In this document: in pieces, positions 7,072 through 14,117 of the stretch | How the letters are laid out: every line of letters begins with the position of its first letter | How positions within the stretch are numbered: position 1 is the stretch's first letter | Assembly (NCBI GenBank): GCA_011046295.1 | Contig: DSAV01000054.1 | Span: 1 to 21,272, forward strand | Reading direction: 5' to 3' | DNA from: Deltaproteobacteria bacterium | GTDB lineage: Bacteria; Desulfobacterota; Syntrophia; Syntrophales; Smithellaceae | Length of the DNA stretch: 21,272 bases | The notes under the pieces: generated by a model | What the model was told of the DNA's origin: nothing | The model's database searches: none | Seen by the model: the letters and a program-made list of their open reading frames with translations, nothing else | Position numbers and translations under genes: made by a program

Positions 7072-7353
7072 CTAAACTTGTTTGTCAACTTTTTCCTTTA
7101 ATTCTTTTCCCACTTTAAAGAAAGGCAGTTTCTTGGGTTCCACCCTGATTTTTTCCCCGGTTTTCGGGTTTCTCCCCGTGTAGGAATCATAGTTTTTAAC
7201 AACGAAGCTGCCAAACCCCCTGATCTCGATACGGCCGCCTTTTTTCAACTCATCGGTAAAGCCTTTAAATATCAGATTCACCACGTCAATAGCTTTCTTC
7301 TCGGTGAGGTTGAGCTTGTTACTCAAAGCTTCGATCAAATCAGACTTATTCAT
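7072..7353 (-). CDS. HU/IHF-family DNA-binding protein, IHF-beta-like
   Basis: This 93-residue nucleoid protein would bend DNA as a dimer, affecting transcription, replication and recombination. It shows the helical N-terminus MNKSDLIEAL, the core GGRIEIRGFGSFVV (39-52) and the beta-arm with the minor-groove proline in TGRNPKTGEKI (59-69). The phrase RIEIRGFGSF is typical of IHF beta rather than HU. No alpha partner gene is nearby; the second family member, at 10743-11015, is a plain HU. An aaggaggag site sits next to the ATG at 7353. A promoter candidate lies at 7427-7454. IHF-beta versus HU is decided by pattern only. Confidence 0.88.
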   Translation of the reverse strand: MNKSDLIEALSNKLNLTEKKAIDVVNLIFKGFTDELKKGGRIEIRGFGSFVVKNYDSYTGRNPKTGEKIRVEPKKLPFFKVGKELKEKVDKQV

Positions 7354-7426
7354 AGCTCCTCCTTATAGCTGTTTACGAAATCTTGCTGTTCTTTGGTTTT
7401 ATTTAATTATTCCCACATGTTTGAAC

Positions 7427-7454
7427 TTATTATCAACTTTTCACGCAATGTCAA
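7427..7454 (-). promoter_or_regulatory. Candidate promoter of the ihfB-like gene
   Basis: On the minus strand TTGACA (7454-7449) is followed after 16 bp by TAATAA (7432-7427), a weak -10 box. It lies in the 115-bp gap after the rluB stop and about 75 bp before the ihfB-like ATG. This suggests the gene can be expressed independently of the trpS-rluB block. Confidence 0.4.
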
Positions 7455-7468
7455 GAAAATTTTACCTT

Positions 7469-8188
7469 CTATTTAACCGATTTTATTAAATCTGTTACCT
7501 CTTTGGTGGTGAGATTACGCCATAAACCTTCCTTGAGCGTCCCTATGTGAACGGGACCGATGGATTTTCTCTCCAGACGGCTCACTCTCCACCCGGCAGC
7601 CTCAAAACCACGCCTAATTATTCTGTTTTTGCCCTCCCGAAGCGTCAGCTGCAACCAGCAGCTCCTCGGGTTGACTTTTTCCACTTGAATTTGCTCAGGC
7701 CGAAAAATACAATCATCCAGCCTGATTCCGTCTCTGATTTTTTTTAAGTCTTCCGCCAAAAGTCGCCCCTGAATTTTCACCCGGTAAACTTTCGGTATCT
7801 GATAGCTCGGATGCTGAACTTTCTGCGCGAAATCTCCGTCGTTGGTCAGAAGCAGAAGCCCCGCGGAATCGTAATCGAGCCTGCCTGCCGGGTAAACCCT
7901 CTCCGGCACGCCGGAAAGCAAATCAACAACGGTCGGCCTGTTTTGCGGGTCGTGAAGAGTTGTCACGTAGCCGGCCGGTTTATTTAAAGCGATATATAAA
8001 TTTGTTTTTTCGGCGGAAATAACCTTGCCGTCAACACGGATAACATCTTTGACGGCGTTGGCTTTTGACCCCAGCTCTTTTACCACCTCGCCGTTGACGC
8101 TTACCCTGCCCGAGGCAATCATCTCCTCCGCGCGGCGGCGCGAGGCAATGCCGGCAGCGGAAATAATTTTTTGCAGACGTTCTTTCAT
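7469..8188 (-). CDS. rluB: Pseudouridine synthase, RluB/RsuA family
   Basis: This 239-residue enzyme isomerises a uridine in rRNA, probably 23S, to pseudouridine. An S4 RNA-binding domain occupies about residues 2-50 (LQKIISAAGIASRRRAEEMI). The catalytic domain has GRLDYDSAGLLLLTNDG (102-118) with catalytic Asp105, and the RsuA-group motif EGKNRIIRRGFEAAGW near 195-210. S108 replaces the more usual Thr. The ATG shares one base with the scpB TAA stop (TAATG), so translation is coupled. Placement directly after scpA-scpB is common in many bacteria and supports RluB over other members; which uridine is modified cannot be read from the sequence. Confidence 0.9.
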   Translation of the reverse strand: MKERLQKIISAAGIASRRRAEEMIASGRVSVNGEVVKELGSKANAVKDVIRVDGKVISAEKTNLYIALNKPAGYVTTLHDPQNRPTVVDLLSGVPERVYPAGRLDYDSAGLLLLTNDGDFAQKVQHPSYQIPKVYRVKIQGRLLAEDLKKIRDGIRLDDCIFRPEQIQVEKVNPRSCWLQLTLREGKNRIIRRGFEAAGWRVSRLERKSIGPVHIGTLKEGLWRNLTTKEVTDLIKSVK

Positions 8189-8218
8189 TAAGAAGATATT
8201 TCTTCTGAAGATTCCTCC
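8186..8218 (-). promoter_or_regulatory. Hairpin between a GGAGG site and the rluB start
   Basis: On the minus strand ggagg (8218-8214) is 25 nt before the rluB ATG, too far for normal initiation. Between them agaaga-aata-tcttct (8206-8191) can fold into a 6-bp hairpin with a 4-nt loop. If folded, the effective spacing drops to 9 nt. The site lies within the end of scpB, whose Glu/Ser-rich codons could produce this by chance. Confidence 0.3.
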
Positions 8219-8868
8219 GGAGAATTTTCCGTGGTTTCTTCCGTAGATTTTTCTTCAGGATTATCAGCGGATTTTCTCTCTGGCTCTTTCGTGAAATCTC
8301 CCGCTTCTTCGGAGTCATCCGACTCTACGGGAACAATACTCCCTTCCGGCTCATTAAGTTCTTTTAGTTCCCTTAACGTTGGAAGTTCGGAGAGGTCTTT
8401 GAGGTTAAAGACTTCCAAAAACTTTTTTGTGGTTCCGTAAATTATGGGCTTGCCGGGCACATCCTTTCTCCCGACTATGCGCACCAGCTTCTTTTCCAAA
8501 AGCCCCTTGAGAGGATGGCTGGCATCAACGCCGCGGATGCTTTCGATTTCCGATTTGACCACCGGCTGCCGGTAAGCGATGATGGCCAGCGTTTCCATCG
8601 CGGCGCGTGATAAAGACGGCGGCTTGGTTCCCCGCATTTTCTTTATCCAGTGACCGAATTCGGGGCGCGTGCGAAATTGAAAACCGCCCGCAACATCCTC
8701 CAGGTAAATACCCCCTGCCCGTTCCCTGTACTCCGCTGCCAGATTATCCAGCGTTTTTCTGATTTCGGATTTTTCCACCTCCGGCAGAACAGAGCAAATT
8801 TTTTCCACCCCCAGCGGCGCCTCGGAGGACAGAACCAGTGCTTCGATGATTGCTTTAATATTTTCCAT
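8188..8868 (-). CDS. scpB: Segregation and condensation protein B
   Basis: This 226-residue winged-helix protein joins ScpA and SMC in the bacterial condensin that compacts and segregates the chromosome. Family hallmarks are SLSRAAMETLAIIAYRQPV (85-103), the following SEIESIRGV, and GRKDVPGKPIIYGTTKKF (133-150). After about residue 177 the protein has a low-complexity tail of roughly 50 residues rich in Glu and Ser, likely disordered. The ATG directly follows the scpA stop (TAAATG), with ggag six bases upstream inside scpA. The next gene, rluB, starts on its stop codon. Confidence 0.93.
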   Translation of the reverse strand: MENIKAIIEALVLSSEAPLGVEKICSVLPEVEKSEIRKTLDNLAAEYRERAGGIYLEDVAGGFQFRTRPEFGHWIKKMRGTKPPSLSRAAMETLAIIAYRQPVVKSEIESIRGVDASHPLKGLLEKKLVRIVGRKDVPGKPIIYGTTKKFLEVFNLKDLSELPTLRELKELNEPEGSIVPVESDDSEEAGDFTKEPERKSADNPEEKSTEETTENSPEESSEEISS

Positions 8869-9618
8869 TTATGACTCCACAGCCGGAAATATCCGGATCA
8901 CACCAAAAGGCGAAGTTTGATAAGCTTTGACCATGCGCAGTTTAATCAACTCCAAAAGCGCAAGAAAAGTATAAATAATACGGCGTCGGGATTTTATATC
9001 TCCCAGCATTTCATCGAAAGTCAGATTTTTTTCAGTGGAAAGCCGCTGCATTATATCGTTGATTATATCAGTAACGGACAACTTCTCCATATCAATTTCC
9101 AGAAGGTCCTCCCTTTTTATGCGGGAAACCAGACGATGAAAAGCCTCAATGAGTTCAAAAATATTTATTTCGATAAGTTCTTCTTCGTCCGGCAGCGCTT
9201 TTTCCTTTTCCCCCGGTAAAAAAGCGCCGCGCGTAAAAACATCCCTTTCCAATATCGGCCTGCCGGATAAATCTGCCGCCGCTTCCTTGAACGCCTGATA
9301 TTCCAGAAGCTGCCGGACAAGTTCGGCGCGCGGGTCTCTTTCCTCTTCCTCCTCCGTCTCTTCCGGCTCGGGCAAAAGCATTCTTGATTTGATGTGCACC
9401 AGCGTGGAAGCCATTACCAGATACTCTCCGGCTAAATCAAGGTTGAGTGATTTAATCATCTTGAGATACTTAAGATATTGTTCGGCAATGAGAGATACGG
9501 GAATATTATAAATATCGATTTCGTTTTTTTTGATGAGGTGTAAAAGCAGGTCAAGCGGCCCTTCAAAAATATCCAGTTTGATGGAATAATTATTATTTTG
9601 CTCTTCGTTCATGGTCAT
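8869..9618 (-). CDS. scpA: Segregation and condensation protein A (kleisin)
   Basis: This 249-residue kleisin bridges the SMC head domains and binds ScpB. The N-terminal hallmark YSIKLDIFEGPLDLLLHLI (11-29) is followed by the NEIDIYNIPVSLIAEQYLKY segment. An acidic linker (EETEEEEERDPRAE) sits in the middle, and a C-terminal winged-helix part contains SRRRIIYTFLALLELIKL. A longer reading from 9684 would overlap trpS by 47 nt and add a non-homologous stretch. I therefore start at ATG 9618, 19 bp after the trpS stop; ATG 9612 is also possible. No strong ribosome binding site precedes either, suggesting coupling to trpS translation. Confidence 0.92.
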   Translation of the reverse strand: MTMNEEQNNNYSIKLDIFEGPLDLLLHLIKKNEIDIYNIPVSLIAEQYLKYLKMIKSLNLDLAGEYLVMASTLVHIKSRMLLPEPEETEEEEERDPRAELVRQLLEYQAFKEAAADLSGRPILERDVFTRGAFLPGEKEKALPDEEELIEINIFELIEAFHRLVSRIKREDLLEIDMEKLSVTDIINDIMQRLSTEKNLTFDEMLGDIKSRRRIIYTFLALLELIKLRMVKAYQTSPFGVIRIFPAVES

Positions 9619-9637
9619 GAGTAAATAAGCCGCTGAA

Positions 9638-10630
9638 TCAGATTTTAATCGCGGCGCGGACTTCATCCATCGTCTGGCGCGCAACTTTTGTCGCTTTTAT
9701 GTTCCCTTCTTCAATAACCGCCTTAATCTCTTCCGGATGATTTTTGTAATAATCAATGCGGTCATGAATAGGGCGCATAACTTCGGTTACTTTCGCGGCA
9801 AGCATTTTCTTACAGTCTGTGCAACCGATTGCCGCCTTGCGGCAGTCCGCCTCAATTTGCTTTTGAGTTTCCGCGGGCGAATAAAGCCCGTGGAAGGTGA
9901 ATACATTGCAGATTTCAGGATTGCCCGCATCGCTCTTCTTCATGCGCTGCGGATCGGTAAACATGGAGGCGATTTTTTGCTGCAAGTCTTTACCGGTATC
10001 GCTGATATAAATGGAATTTTCGTACGACTTGCTCATCTTTCTGCCGTCGATGCCCAGAAGTTTGGAAACACCCGCCAGTAGTGGTTCCGGAACGGGAAAA
10101 ACTTCTTTTCCGTAGAGAAAATTGAAGCGCCTGGCGATTTCACGGGTAAGCTCCACATGGGGCAGCTGGTCCACTCCGACGGGAACACCGTAGGCCTTGT
10201 ACATAATGATGTCCGCCGCCTGCAAAACAGGATACCCCAGAAAACCGAAAGTGGATAAATCCTTGCTGGAAAGCTCTGCCTTCATTTCCTTGTACGTGGG
10301 ATTTCTTTCCAGCCAGGCCAGCGGCGTAATCATCGACAGGAGTAAAAAAAGCTCGGCATGCTCCTTAACGGCGGACTGAACGAACAAGGTGCTCTTGGCG
10401 GGATCAAGGCCGGCGGCCAGCCAGTCAATCATCATACTGCTTATGTTTTCCAGAATATCTTGAGTGGAACTGTATTCGCTGGTGAAGGCGTGCCAGTCGG
10501 CGACAAAATAAAAGCAGTCATAAGCCCCGCTGTTTTGCAATTCAATCCAATTGCCCAACGCTCCGTGCAGATTGCCCAAATGCAGCTTACCGGTAGGACG
10601 CATGCCGCTGAGAATTCTTTTGGATACCAA
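9638..10630 (-). CDS. trpS: Tryptophanyl-tRNA synthetase with Fe-S-type Cys motif
   Basis: This 330-residue cytoplasmic class I synthetase charges tRNA-Trp. The HIGH-type motif is KLHLGN (15-20), the KMSKS loop is at 198-202, and GVDQLPHVELTREIARRFN (152-170) is typical of TrpRS. C241, C263, C270 and C273 form C-x21-C-x6-C-x2-C. This closely matches the C-x22-C-x6-C-x2-C motif that binds a [4Fe-4S] cluster in Thermotoga maritima TrpRS, so cluster binding is likely but inferred. The start is TTG at 10630, supported by aaggag eight bases upstream and homology from residue 4. The leader contains a large hairpin (10673-10718). scpA follows after 19 bp. Confidence 0.95.
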   Translation of the reverse strand: MVSKRILSGMRPTGKLHLGNLHGALGNWIELQNSGAYDCFYFVADWHAFTSEYSSTQDILENISSMMIDWLAAGLDPAKSTLFVQSAVKEHAELFLLLSMITPLAWLERNPTYKEMKAELSSKDLSTFGFLGYPVLQAADIIMYKAYGVPVGVDQLPHVELTREIARRFNFLYGKEVFPVPEPLLAGVSKLLGIDGRKMSKSYENSIYISDTGKDLQQKIASMFTDPQRMKKSDAGNPEICNVFTFHGLYSPAETQKQIEADCRKAAIGCTDCKKMLAAKVTEVMRPIHDRIDYYKNHPEEIKAVIEEGNIKATKVARQTMDEVRAAIKI

Positions 10631-10672
10631 ATTATTAACTCCTTCAGACTTTTATATAAAATGATAAACGCG

Positions 10673-10718
10673 CCAAGGCCTCCCATTAATCACATCAATA
10701 ATAATGCGGAGGCCTTGG
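10673..10718 (-). terminator. Perfect 11-bp stem-loop between HU and trpS
   Basis: ccaaggcctcc (10673-10683) and ggaggccttgg (10708-10718) pair perfectly around a 24-nt AT-rich loop. The hairpin begins 24 bp after the HU stop and ends 42 bp before the trpS TTG. On the minus strand it is followed by cgcgtttatcatttt, a poor U-tract. It could be the HU terminator or a 3'-end stabiliser, or it could regulate trpS as a leader element. I saw no T-box or Trp-rich leader peptide. Confidence 0.5.
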
Positions 10719-10742
10719 CTGAATAAGGACTTAAGATTAATA

Positions 10743-11015
10743 CTAACTGACTTTATCCGCCAGCTCCTTGCCCGGCTTGAACTTGACTACTTTCTTTGCC
10801 GGAATTTTGATTGTGTCCCCCGTTTTCGGATTCCTGCCGTCTCTTGCTTTTCTTTTAGAAACGGAAAAAGTGCCAAAGCCGACCAGAGAAACTTTACCAC
10901 CTTTCTTAAGTTCCTTGGCCACCGCGCCAACATACGCGTCGAGCGCCGATGCCGCAGCGGTTTTAGTAATTGCCGCTTCTTTTGACATCACGTCCACTAA
11001 TTCTGCCTTCGTCAT
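10743..11015 (-). CDS. hup: Nucleoid-associated protein HU
   Basis: This 90-residue histone-like protein binds and bends DNA without strong sequence preference. It has the N-terminal helices MTKAELVDVMSKEAAITKTA, the core KVSLVGFGTFSVSKRKARDG (41-60) and the arm motif GRNPKTGDTIKIPAKKVVKF. FKPGKELADKV closes the fold at the usual length. LVGFGTF is the HU-type variant, unlike the IHF-beta-like paralogue at 7072-7353. The ATG is preceded by aaggag at eight bases. A long AT-rich upstream region (11016-11457) probably carries its promoter, and the stem-loop at 10673-10718 follows it. Confidence 0.95.
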   Translation of the reverse strand: MTKAELVDVMSKEAAITKTAAASALDAYVGAVAKELKKGGKVSLVGFGTFSVSKRKARDGRNPKTGDTIKIPAKKVVKFKPGKELADKVS

Positions 11016-11457
11016 TCTTCAAACTCCTTTTCCTTATAATAAATTAATTGATTGTATCCCTATCCGTTTTCACGGCATTGAATCCGCTTATGGCTCATTA
11101 AACAAAACGCGCCTGATAAATCAAAAGCGCGGCTGCGCAATATTGTGTCCGGCTAGTAGTTCAGAGAGATGTCTACTCATAAACTTGCGCTACGCCTAAC
11201 ACATAAGAAATCAACAGGCAAGAGAAAAGTAATTTATCACAAAACATTTTATTTTCTTTCTTTTTTATTGCCTTAAAATAGTCGTGTAATCGCCTTTTTT
11301 ATCAAAATAAATGACGGCTGAAATTGCGCACGTCAACGGTTAAATATCAGAAAGGCAACGCTCACAAAGCAGGCAAATCCTTCGCAATTATATGTTTTTG
11401 ACAGTTCATGCCCCATGTGTTACTTAAACACCTCACATCAGGAAACGCGGGCAGCGT
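11016..11457. other. AT-rich divergent intergenic region
   Basis: This stretch separates divergent HU (-) and the UbiA-family gene (+) and contains no believable gene. It includes a T-rich run near 11240-11275 and a TTGACA near the right end, described separately. Beside it gtgtt (11417-11421) and aacac (11427-11431) form a small inverted repeat. No tRNA or recognisable riboswitch was seen. It is long for two promoters, so a small RNA cannot be excluded. Confidence 0.6.
11398..11426 (+). promoter_or_regulatory. Possible promoter of the UbiA-family gene
   Basis: A perfect TTGACA at 11398-11403 stands about 55 bp before the ATG at 11458. At 17 bp spacing the -10 position reads TACTTA, a poor match. 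A small inverted repeat (gtgtt/aacac, 11417-11431) overlaps the -10 position and could be an operator. The call rests mainly on the -35 box. Confidence 0.3.
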
Positions 11458-12381
11458 ATGCATTACTCTTTGGGTAAAATTATTAAAGGTTGGTTCAGTC
11501 TTTGTCGTCCTGCCTTTCACGCCGTGGGAATAGCTCCTTTTATCCTGGGCACGGTGCTTGCGTATAAACTTGCCGCTGCTTTGAGTCTGTCTGTTTTTTT
11601 CCTGGGCGCTGCCGCCTTAATTCTCATCGTGCTTGCCACTTATCACGCCGGTGAATATTTCGACTACCGGGAAGATGAAATTTCGCAAAAGTACTACCGC
11701 TGTAAATTTGCCGGCGGCTCCGGCGTCATCCAACGGGGAATTGTGCCACGGCGCGCCGCGCTATGGTCAAGTATCTTTTCTTTTGCCCTGGCCGGCTGTA
11801 TCGGGCTTGTTTTACAGTTTTACTTTAAAACAGGCCCTCTGACTTTGCTTATGGGCGCCCTGGGCGCTTTTTCCGGATTTTTCTATTCAATGAGGCCGGT
11901 CCGTCTTGTGGAAAGGGGCTTCGGAGAAATATTCATCGGTTTTTGTTACGGCTGGCTGACAATAGCTTCCGCCTTTTATATTCAGACGGCAATGATTCAT
12001 CCCCTTATTCACTGGCTGGCCATCCCGGTCGGATTAAGTATTTTTAACGTAATTTTGCTCAATGAATTTCCCGATTACGAAGCGGACAGGGCAACCGGAA
12101 AGAAAAATATTCTTTATCGAACCGGGAAAAAAAACGGCGTGATTCTCTACGTCATTTTAGCCGTGCTGGCAAGCGCGGCAGTGTTTGCTTCCACGCGCCT
12201 GGGCGTTCCGTTCGCGGTAATTTTTTTCTATCTGCCCTTCTTTGCCGTTTCCCTTTTTATCATATTCATGTTGCTGCGCGGCAAGTATGAAGAGCGCAAA
12301 ACGCTGGAACTTTTATGCGGCCTGAATATCGCCGTTAATCTGGGCATATCTCTGAGTTTCCTGCTGGCGTATATTAAATAA
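11458..12381 (+). CDS. UbiA-family prenyltransferase (MenA-like)
   Basis: This 307-residue membrane enzyme probably transfers a polyprenyl chain to an aromatic or other acceptor, as MenA does in menaquinone synthesis. It has about eight or nine hydrophobic segments. The two Asp-rich Mg-diphosphate motifs are visible: GEYFDYREDE (65-74; D69, D73) and NEFPDYEADRATGKKN (202-217; D206, D210). Residue E66 stands where MenA/UbiA proteins usually carry Asn (NDYFD), so the acceptor may differ. No other quinone-pathway gene is in the window. The ribosome binding site is poor (agga lies 16 bases upstream), but the N-terminus SLCRPAFHAVGIAPFILG fits the family start. The stop lies inside the terminator stem. 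Confidence 0.82.
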   Translation: MHYSLGKIIKGWFSLCRPAFHAVGIAPFILGTVLAYKLAAALSLSVFFLGAAALILIVLATYHAGEYFDYREDEISQKYYRCKFAGGSGVIQRGIVPRRAALWSSIFSFALAGCIGLVLQFYFKTGPLTLLMGALGAFSGFFYSMRPVRLVERGFGEIFIGFCYGWLTIASAFYIQTAMIHPLIHWLAIPVGLSIFNVILLNEFPDYEADRATGKKNILYRTGKKNGVILYVILAVLASAAVFASTRLGVPFAVIFFYLPFFAVSLFIIFMLLRGKYEERKTLELLCGLNIAVNLGISLSFLLAYIK

Positions 12382-12414
12382 CCGGCGCGATAGTATCTAC
12401 CGCGCCGGTTATTT
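12376..12414. terminator. Bidirectional intrinsic terminator
   Basis: aaataaccggcgcg (12376-12389) and cgcgccggttattt (12401-12414) form a perfect 14-bp stem with an 11-nt loop. The GC core has A-rich and T-rich shoulders on both sides, so it can work in both directions. It serves the prenyltransferase gene, whose TAA lies within the stem, and the convergent mltA, which ends at 12442. Confidence 0.9.
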
Positions 12415-12441
12415 ATGTTATTGCACCACGGCAAAAAACGC

Positions 12442-13662
12442 CTATTTCTTTATCAGCAGGTAAAGGTAGCCCCTTTCCTTGAGAGTACCGGCTGTGGCCC
12501 GGGCTTCTTCGCCAAAGCCGCAAAATAAATCCACGCGCCCCGGACCCTTGATGGCCGCGCCTTTATCCTGACTGAGTACAAAACGCGAAAAAGGTGTCCG
12601 GCGCATGATTTTACCCTCTTCGCCGAAAACAGGCTTGCGCGTCCGGATGAAGGCCAGCGCGCCTTCGGGAAAATAATCCGGATCGGTGGCAATGCTCCTG
12701 CCCGGAGTAACCGGCTCGCCTAAAGAGCCGATCGGCTCGCCGTCAGTGAATCGAAAAAATATATATCTGTCATTGTGACTGAGAATTTCAAAAAGCTCTC
12801 TGTCACTTTTCTGTCTCATAACCCTTTTGAAATTTGCATAAGAGGCTTCGCTGCCGCTGATTCGGCCGCTATCCAGCATGTGACTGGTAACGGAACGGAA
12901 GGGCCAGCCGTTATTATGCGCGTAGGTAACCGTCAAAAGTGTACCGTCTTCCAGCCTGATTTTTCCGGAACCCTGAATATGGAGGGAAAAAAGCTCCATC
13001 GGATCATCCACCCATATCAGCTCCAATCCCTGCCCGCGCAAAACGCCGTGAATATCAATATCCGCGCGGCGGTAATAAGGAACAAATTCTCCGTTTTCAA
13101 CCCTGCCGATTTCGCTGGCGCCTTGGGATGATGGCCTGACTTCCAAGTCCGGCGGCACGGAATAGAGAGGATATCTGTATCTGTGTGTGGAAGTAAATGA
13201 ACCTTCCAATAACGGCTCGTAATAGCCGGTAATAAGCGCGTTACCTTGATGTTGACTATAACCGGGCAAGGATGCCCCGTAGACATCAAAGTCCGCGGCG
13301 ATTCTTCTTTTCAAGTCGCCGAGCGCCGACGGCTGACGAATCACTTCATTAAAAGCAATAAGCGTCTCTTTTAATTTTGCCGCGTCGACCAACCTGCCGT
13401 TAATCAGATAAGCTTTAGCGCTGCCGGCATTTTCGTAATAATTCAGGCTGCGCTCGATAGCTGTATCCAACAGGGCAAAATCGAGATCATCGGCAAATTC
13501 AATACGGGAAACATCATCAAGTTTGATTAGCTTCAGGCCGATTACCGCCGGCTCCGGGTGAACGGGTGGCGGCGGGGAGGGAATTTGCGGCACGGCGCGC
13601 GCGCAGCCGGCAAAAACAACGGCAAGCAGCGCCAGCCTAAGAAAGTTGAAGATTAATTTCAT
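12442..13662 (-). CDS. mltA: Membrane-bound lytic murein transglycosylase A
   Basis: This 406-residue lipoprotein cleaves peptidoglycan glycan strands, forming 1,6-anhydromuramyl ends. The signal peptide ends in lipobox VFAGC (Cys20), followed by a Pro-rich linker (24-38). The MltA core has ITGYYEPLLEGS (144-155) and ELIWVDDPMELFSLHIQGSG (214-233). The C-terminal 3D domain carries its three conserved aspartates: D327 (IATDPDYF), D366 (SQDKGAAIKG) and D378 (RVDLFCGFG); one of the last two should be catalytic. The ATG overlaps the stop of the acetyltransferase gene (ATGA). It is the last gene of the nadK-recN operon and ends at the shared terminator (12376-12414). Confidence 0.93.
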   Translation of the reverse strand: MKLIFNFLRLALLAVVFAGCARAVPQIPSPPPPVHPEPAVIGLKLIKLDDVSRIEFADDLDFALLDTAIERSLNYYENAGSAKAYLINGRLVDAAKLKETLIAFNEVIRQPSALGDLKRRIAADFDVYGASLPGYSQHQGNALITGYYEPLLEGSFTSTHRYRYPLYSVPPDLEVRPSSQGASEIGRVENGEFVPYYRRADIDIHGVLRGQGLELIWVDDPMELFSLHIQGSGKIRLEDGTLLTVTYAHNNGWPFRSVTSHMLDSGRISGSEASYANFKRVMRQKSDRELFEILSHNDRYIFFRFTDGEPIGSLGEPVTPGRSIATDPDYFPEGALAFIRTRKPVFGEEGKIMRRTPFSRFVLSQDKGAAIKGPGRVDLFCGFGEEARATAGTLKERGYLYLLIKK

Positions 13663-14117
13663 AATTCCATAATCATCGCTGTTTCATCGCAATAATCGGG
13701 GTACTTGGAACAGCGAAAGCAATCCGCCCATATTTTTTCCGGCAATGTGGCACGGTCAACTTCACGAAATCCTAATTTGGCAAATAACTCTTTTTTATAA
13801 GTCAGGGTAAATACCCTGAAAAGCCCCAGCGTAATTGCCTCGGAAATACACGCTTCCACCAGATTCCTGGCGATGCCTTTTTGCCGGTAGGTTTCCTCCA
13901 CGCACAATGAACGGATTTCCGCAAGATTTTCCCAGATAATGTTCATGGCGCAAATGCCTGCCACCTGCTCTTTTCCTTCATCGTAATAAATATAGAAGTC
14001 CCGCAGGGAATGATAAATGTCCATCAGCGAACGCGGCAGCATTTCGCCCTTTCCTGCCGCGACATTTATCATCCCGTGAATGACTTTCACGTCACTGACG
14101 CGCGCTTTTCTCAGCAT
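13659..14117 (-). CDS. GNAT acetyltransferase, short ArgA-like
   Basis: This 152-residue protein resembles the single-domain N-acetylglutamate synthases found in several bacteria, which would acetylate glutamate to start arginine synthesis. The acetyl-CoA loop is RQKGIARNLV (78-87), preceded by the beta-strand region AEIRSLCVEE. LTYKKELFAKLGFREVD (105-121) is typical of the short ArgA type. A Cys-rich end, DCFRCSKYPDYC with C133, C136 and C143, is also a feature I associate with this group and may bind metal. The amino-acid kinase domain of classical ArgA is absent. The ATG lies 7 nt inside recN and the stop overlaps mltA. Substrate is inferred; another small-molecule acetyltransferase is possible. 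Confidence 0.75.
   Translation of the reverse strand: MLRKARVSDVKVIHGMINVAAGKGEMLPRSLMDIYHSLRDFYIYYDEGKEQVAGICAMNIIWENLAEIRSLCVEETYRQKGIARNLVEACISEAITLGLFRVFTLTYKKELFAKLGFREVDRATLPEKIWADCFRCSKYPDYCDETAMIMEL

Noticed and set aside
10631..10742. T-box or Trp leader-peptide attenuator before trpS
   Set aside because: No T-box core sequence and no short reading frame with Trp codons were seen; only the stem-loop at 10673-10718 is supported.
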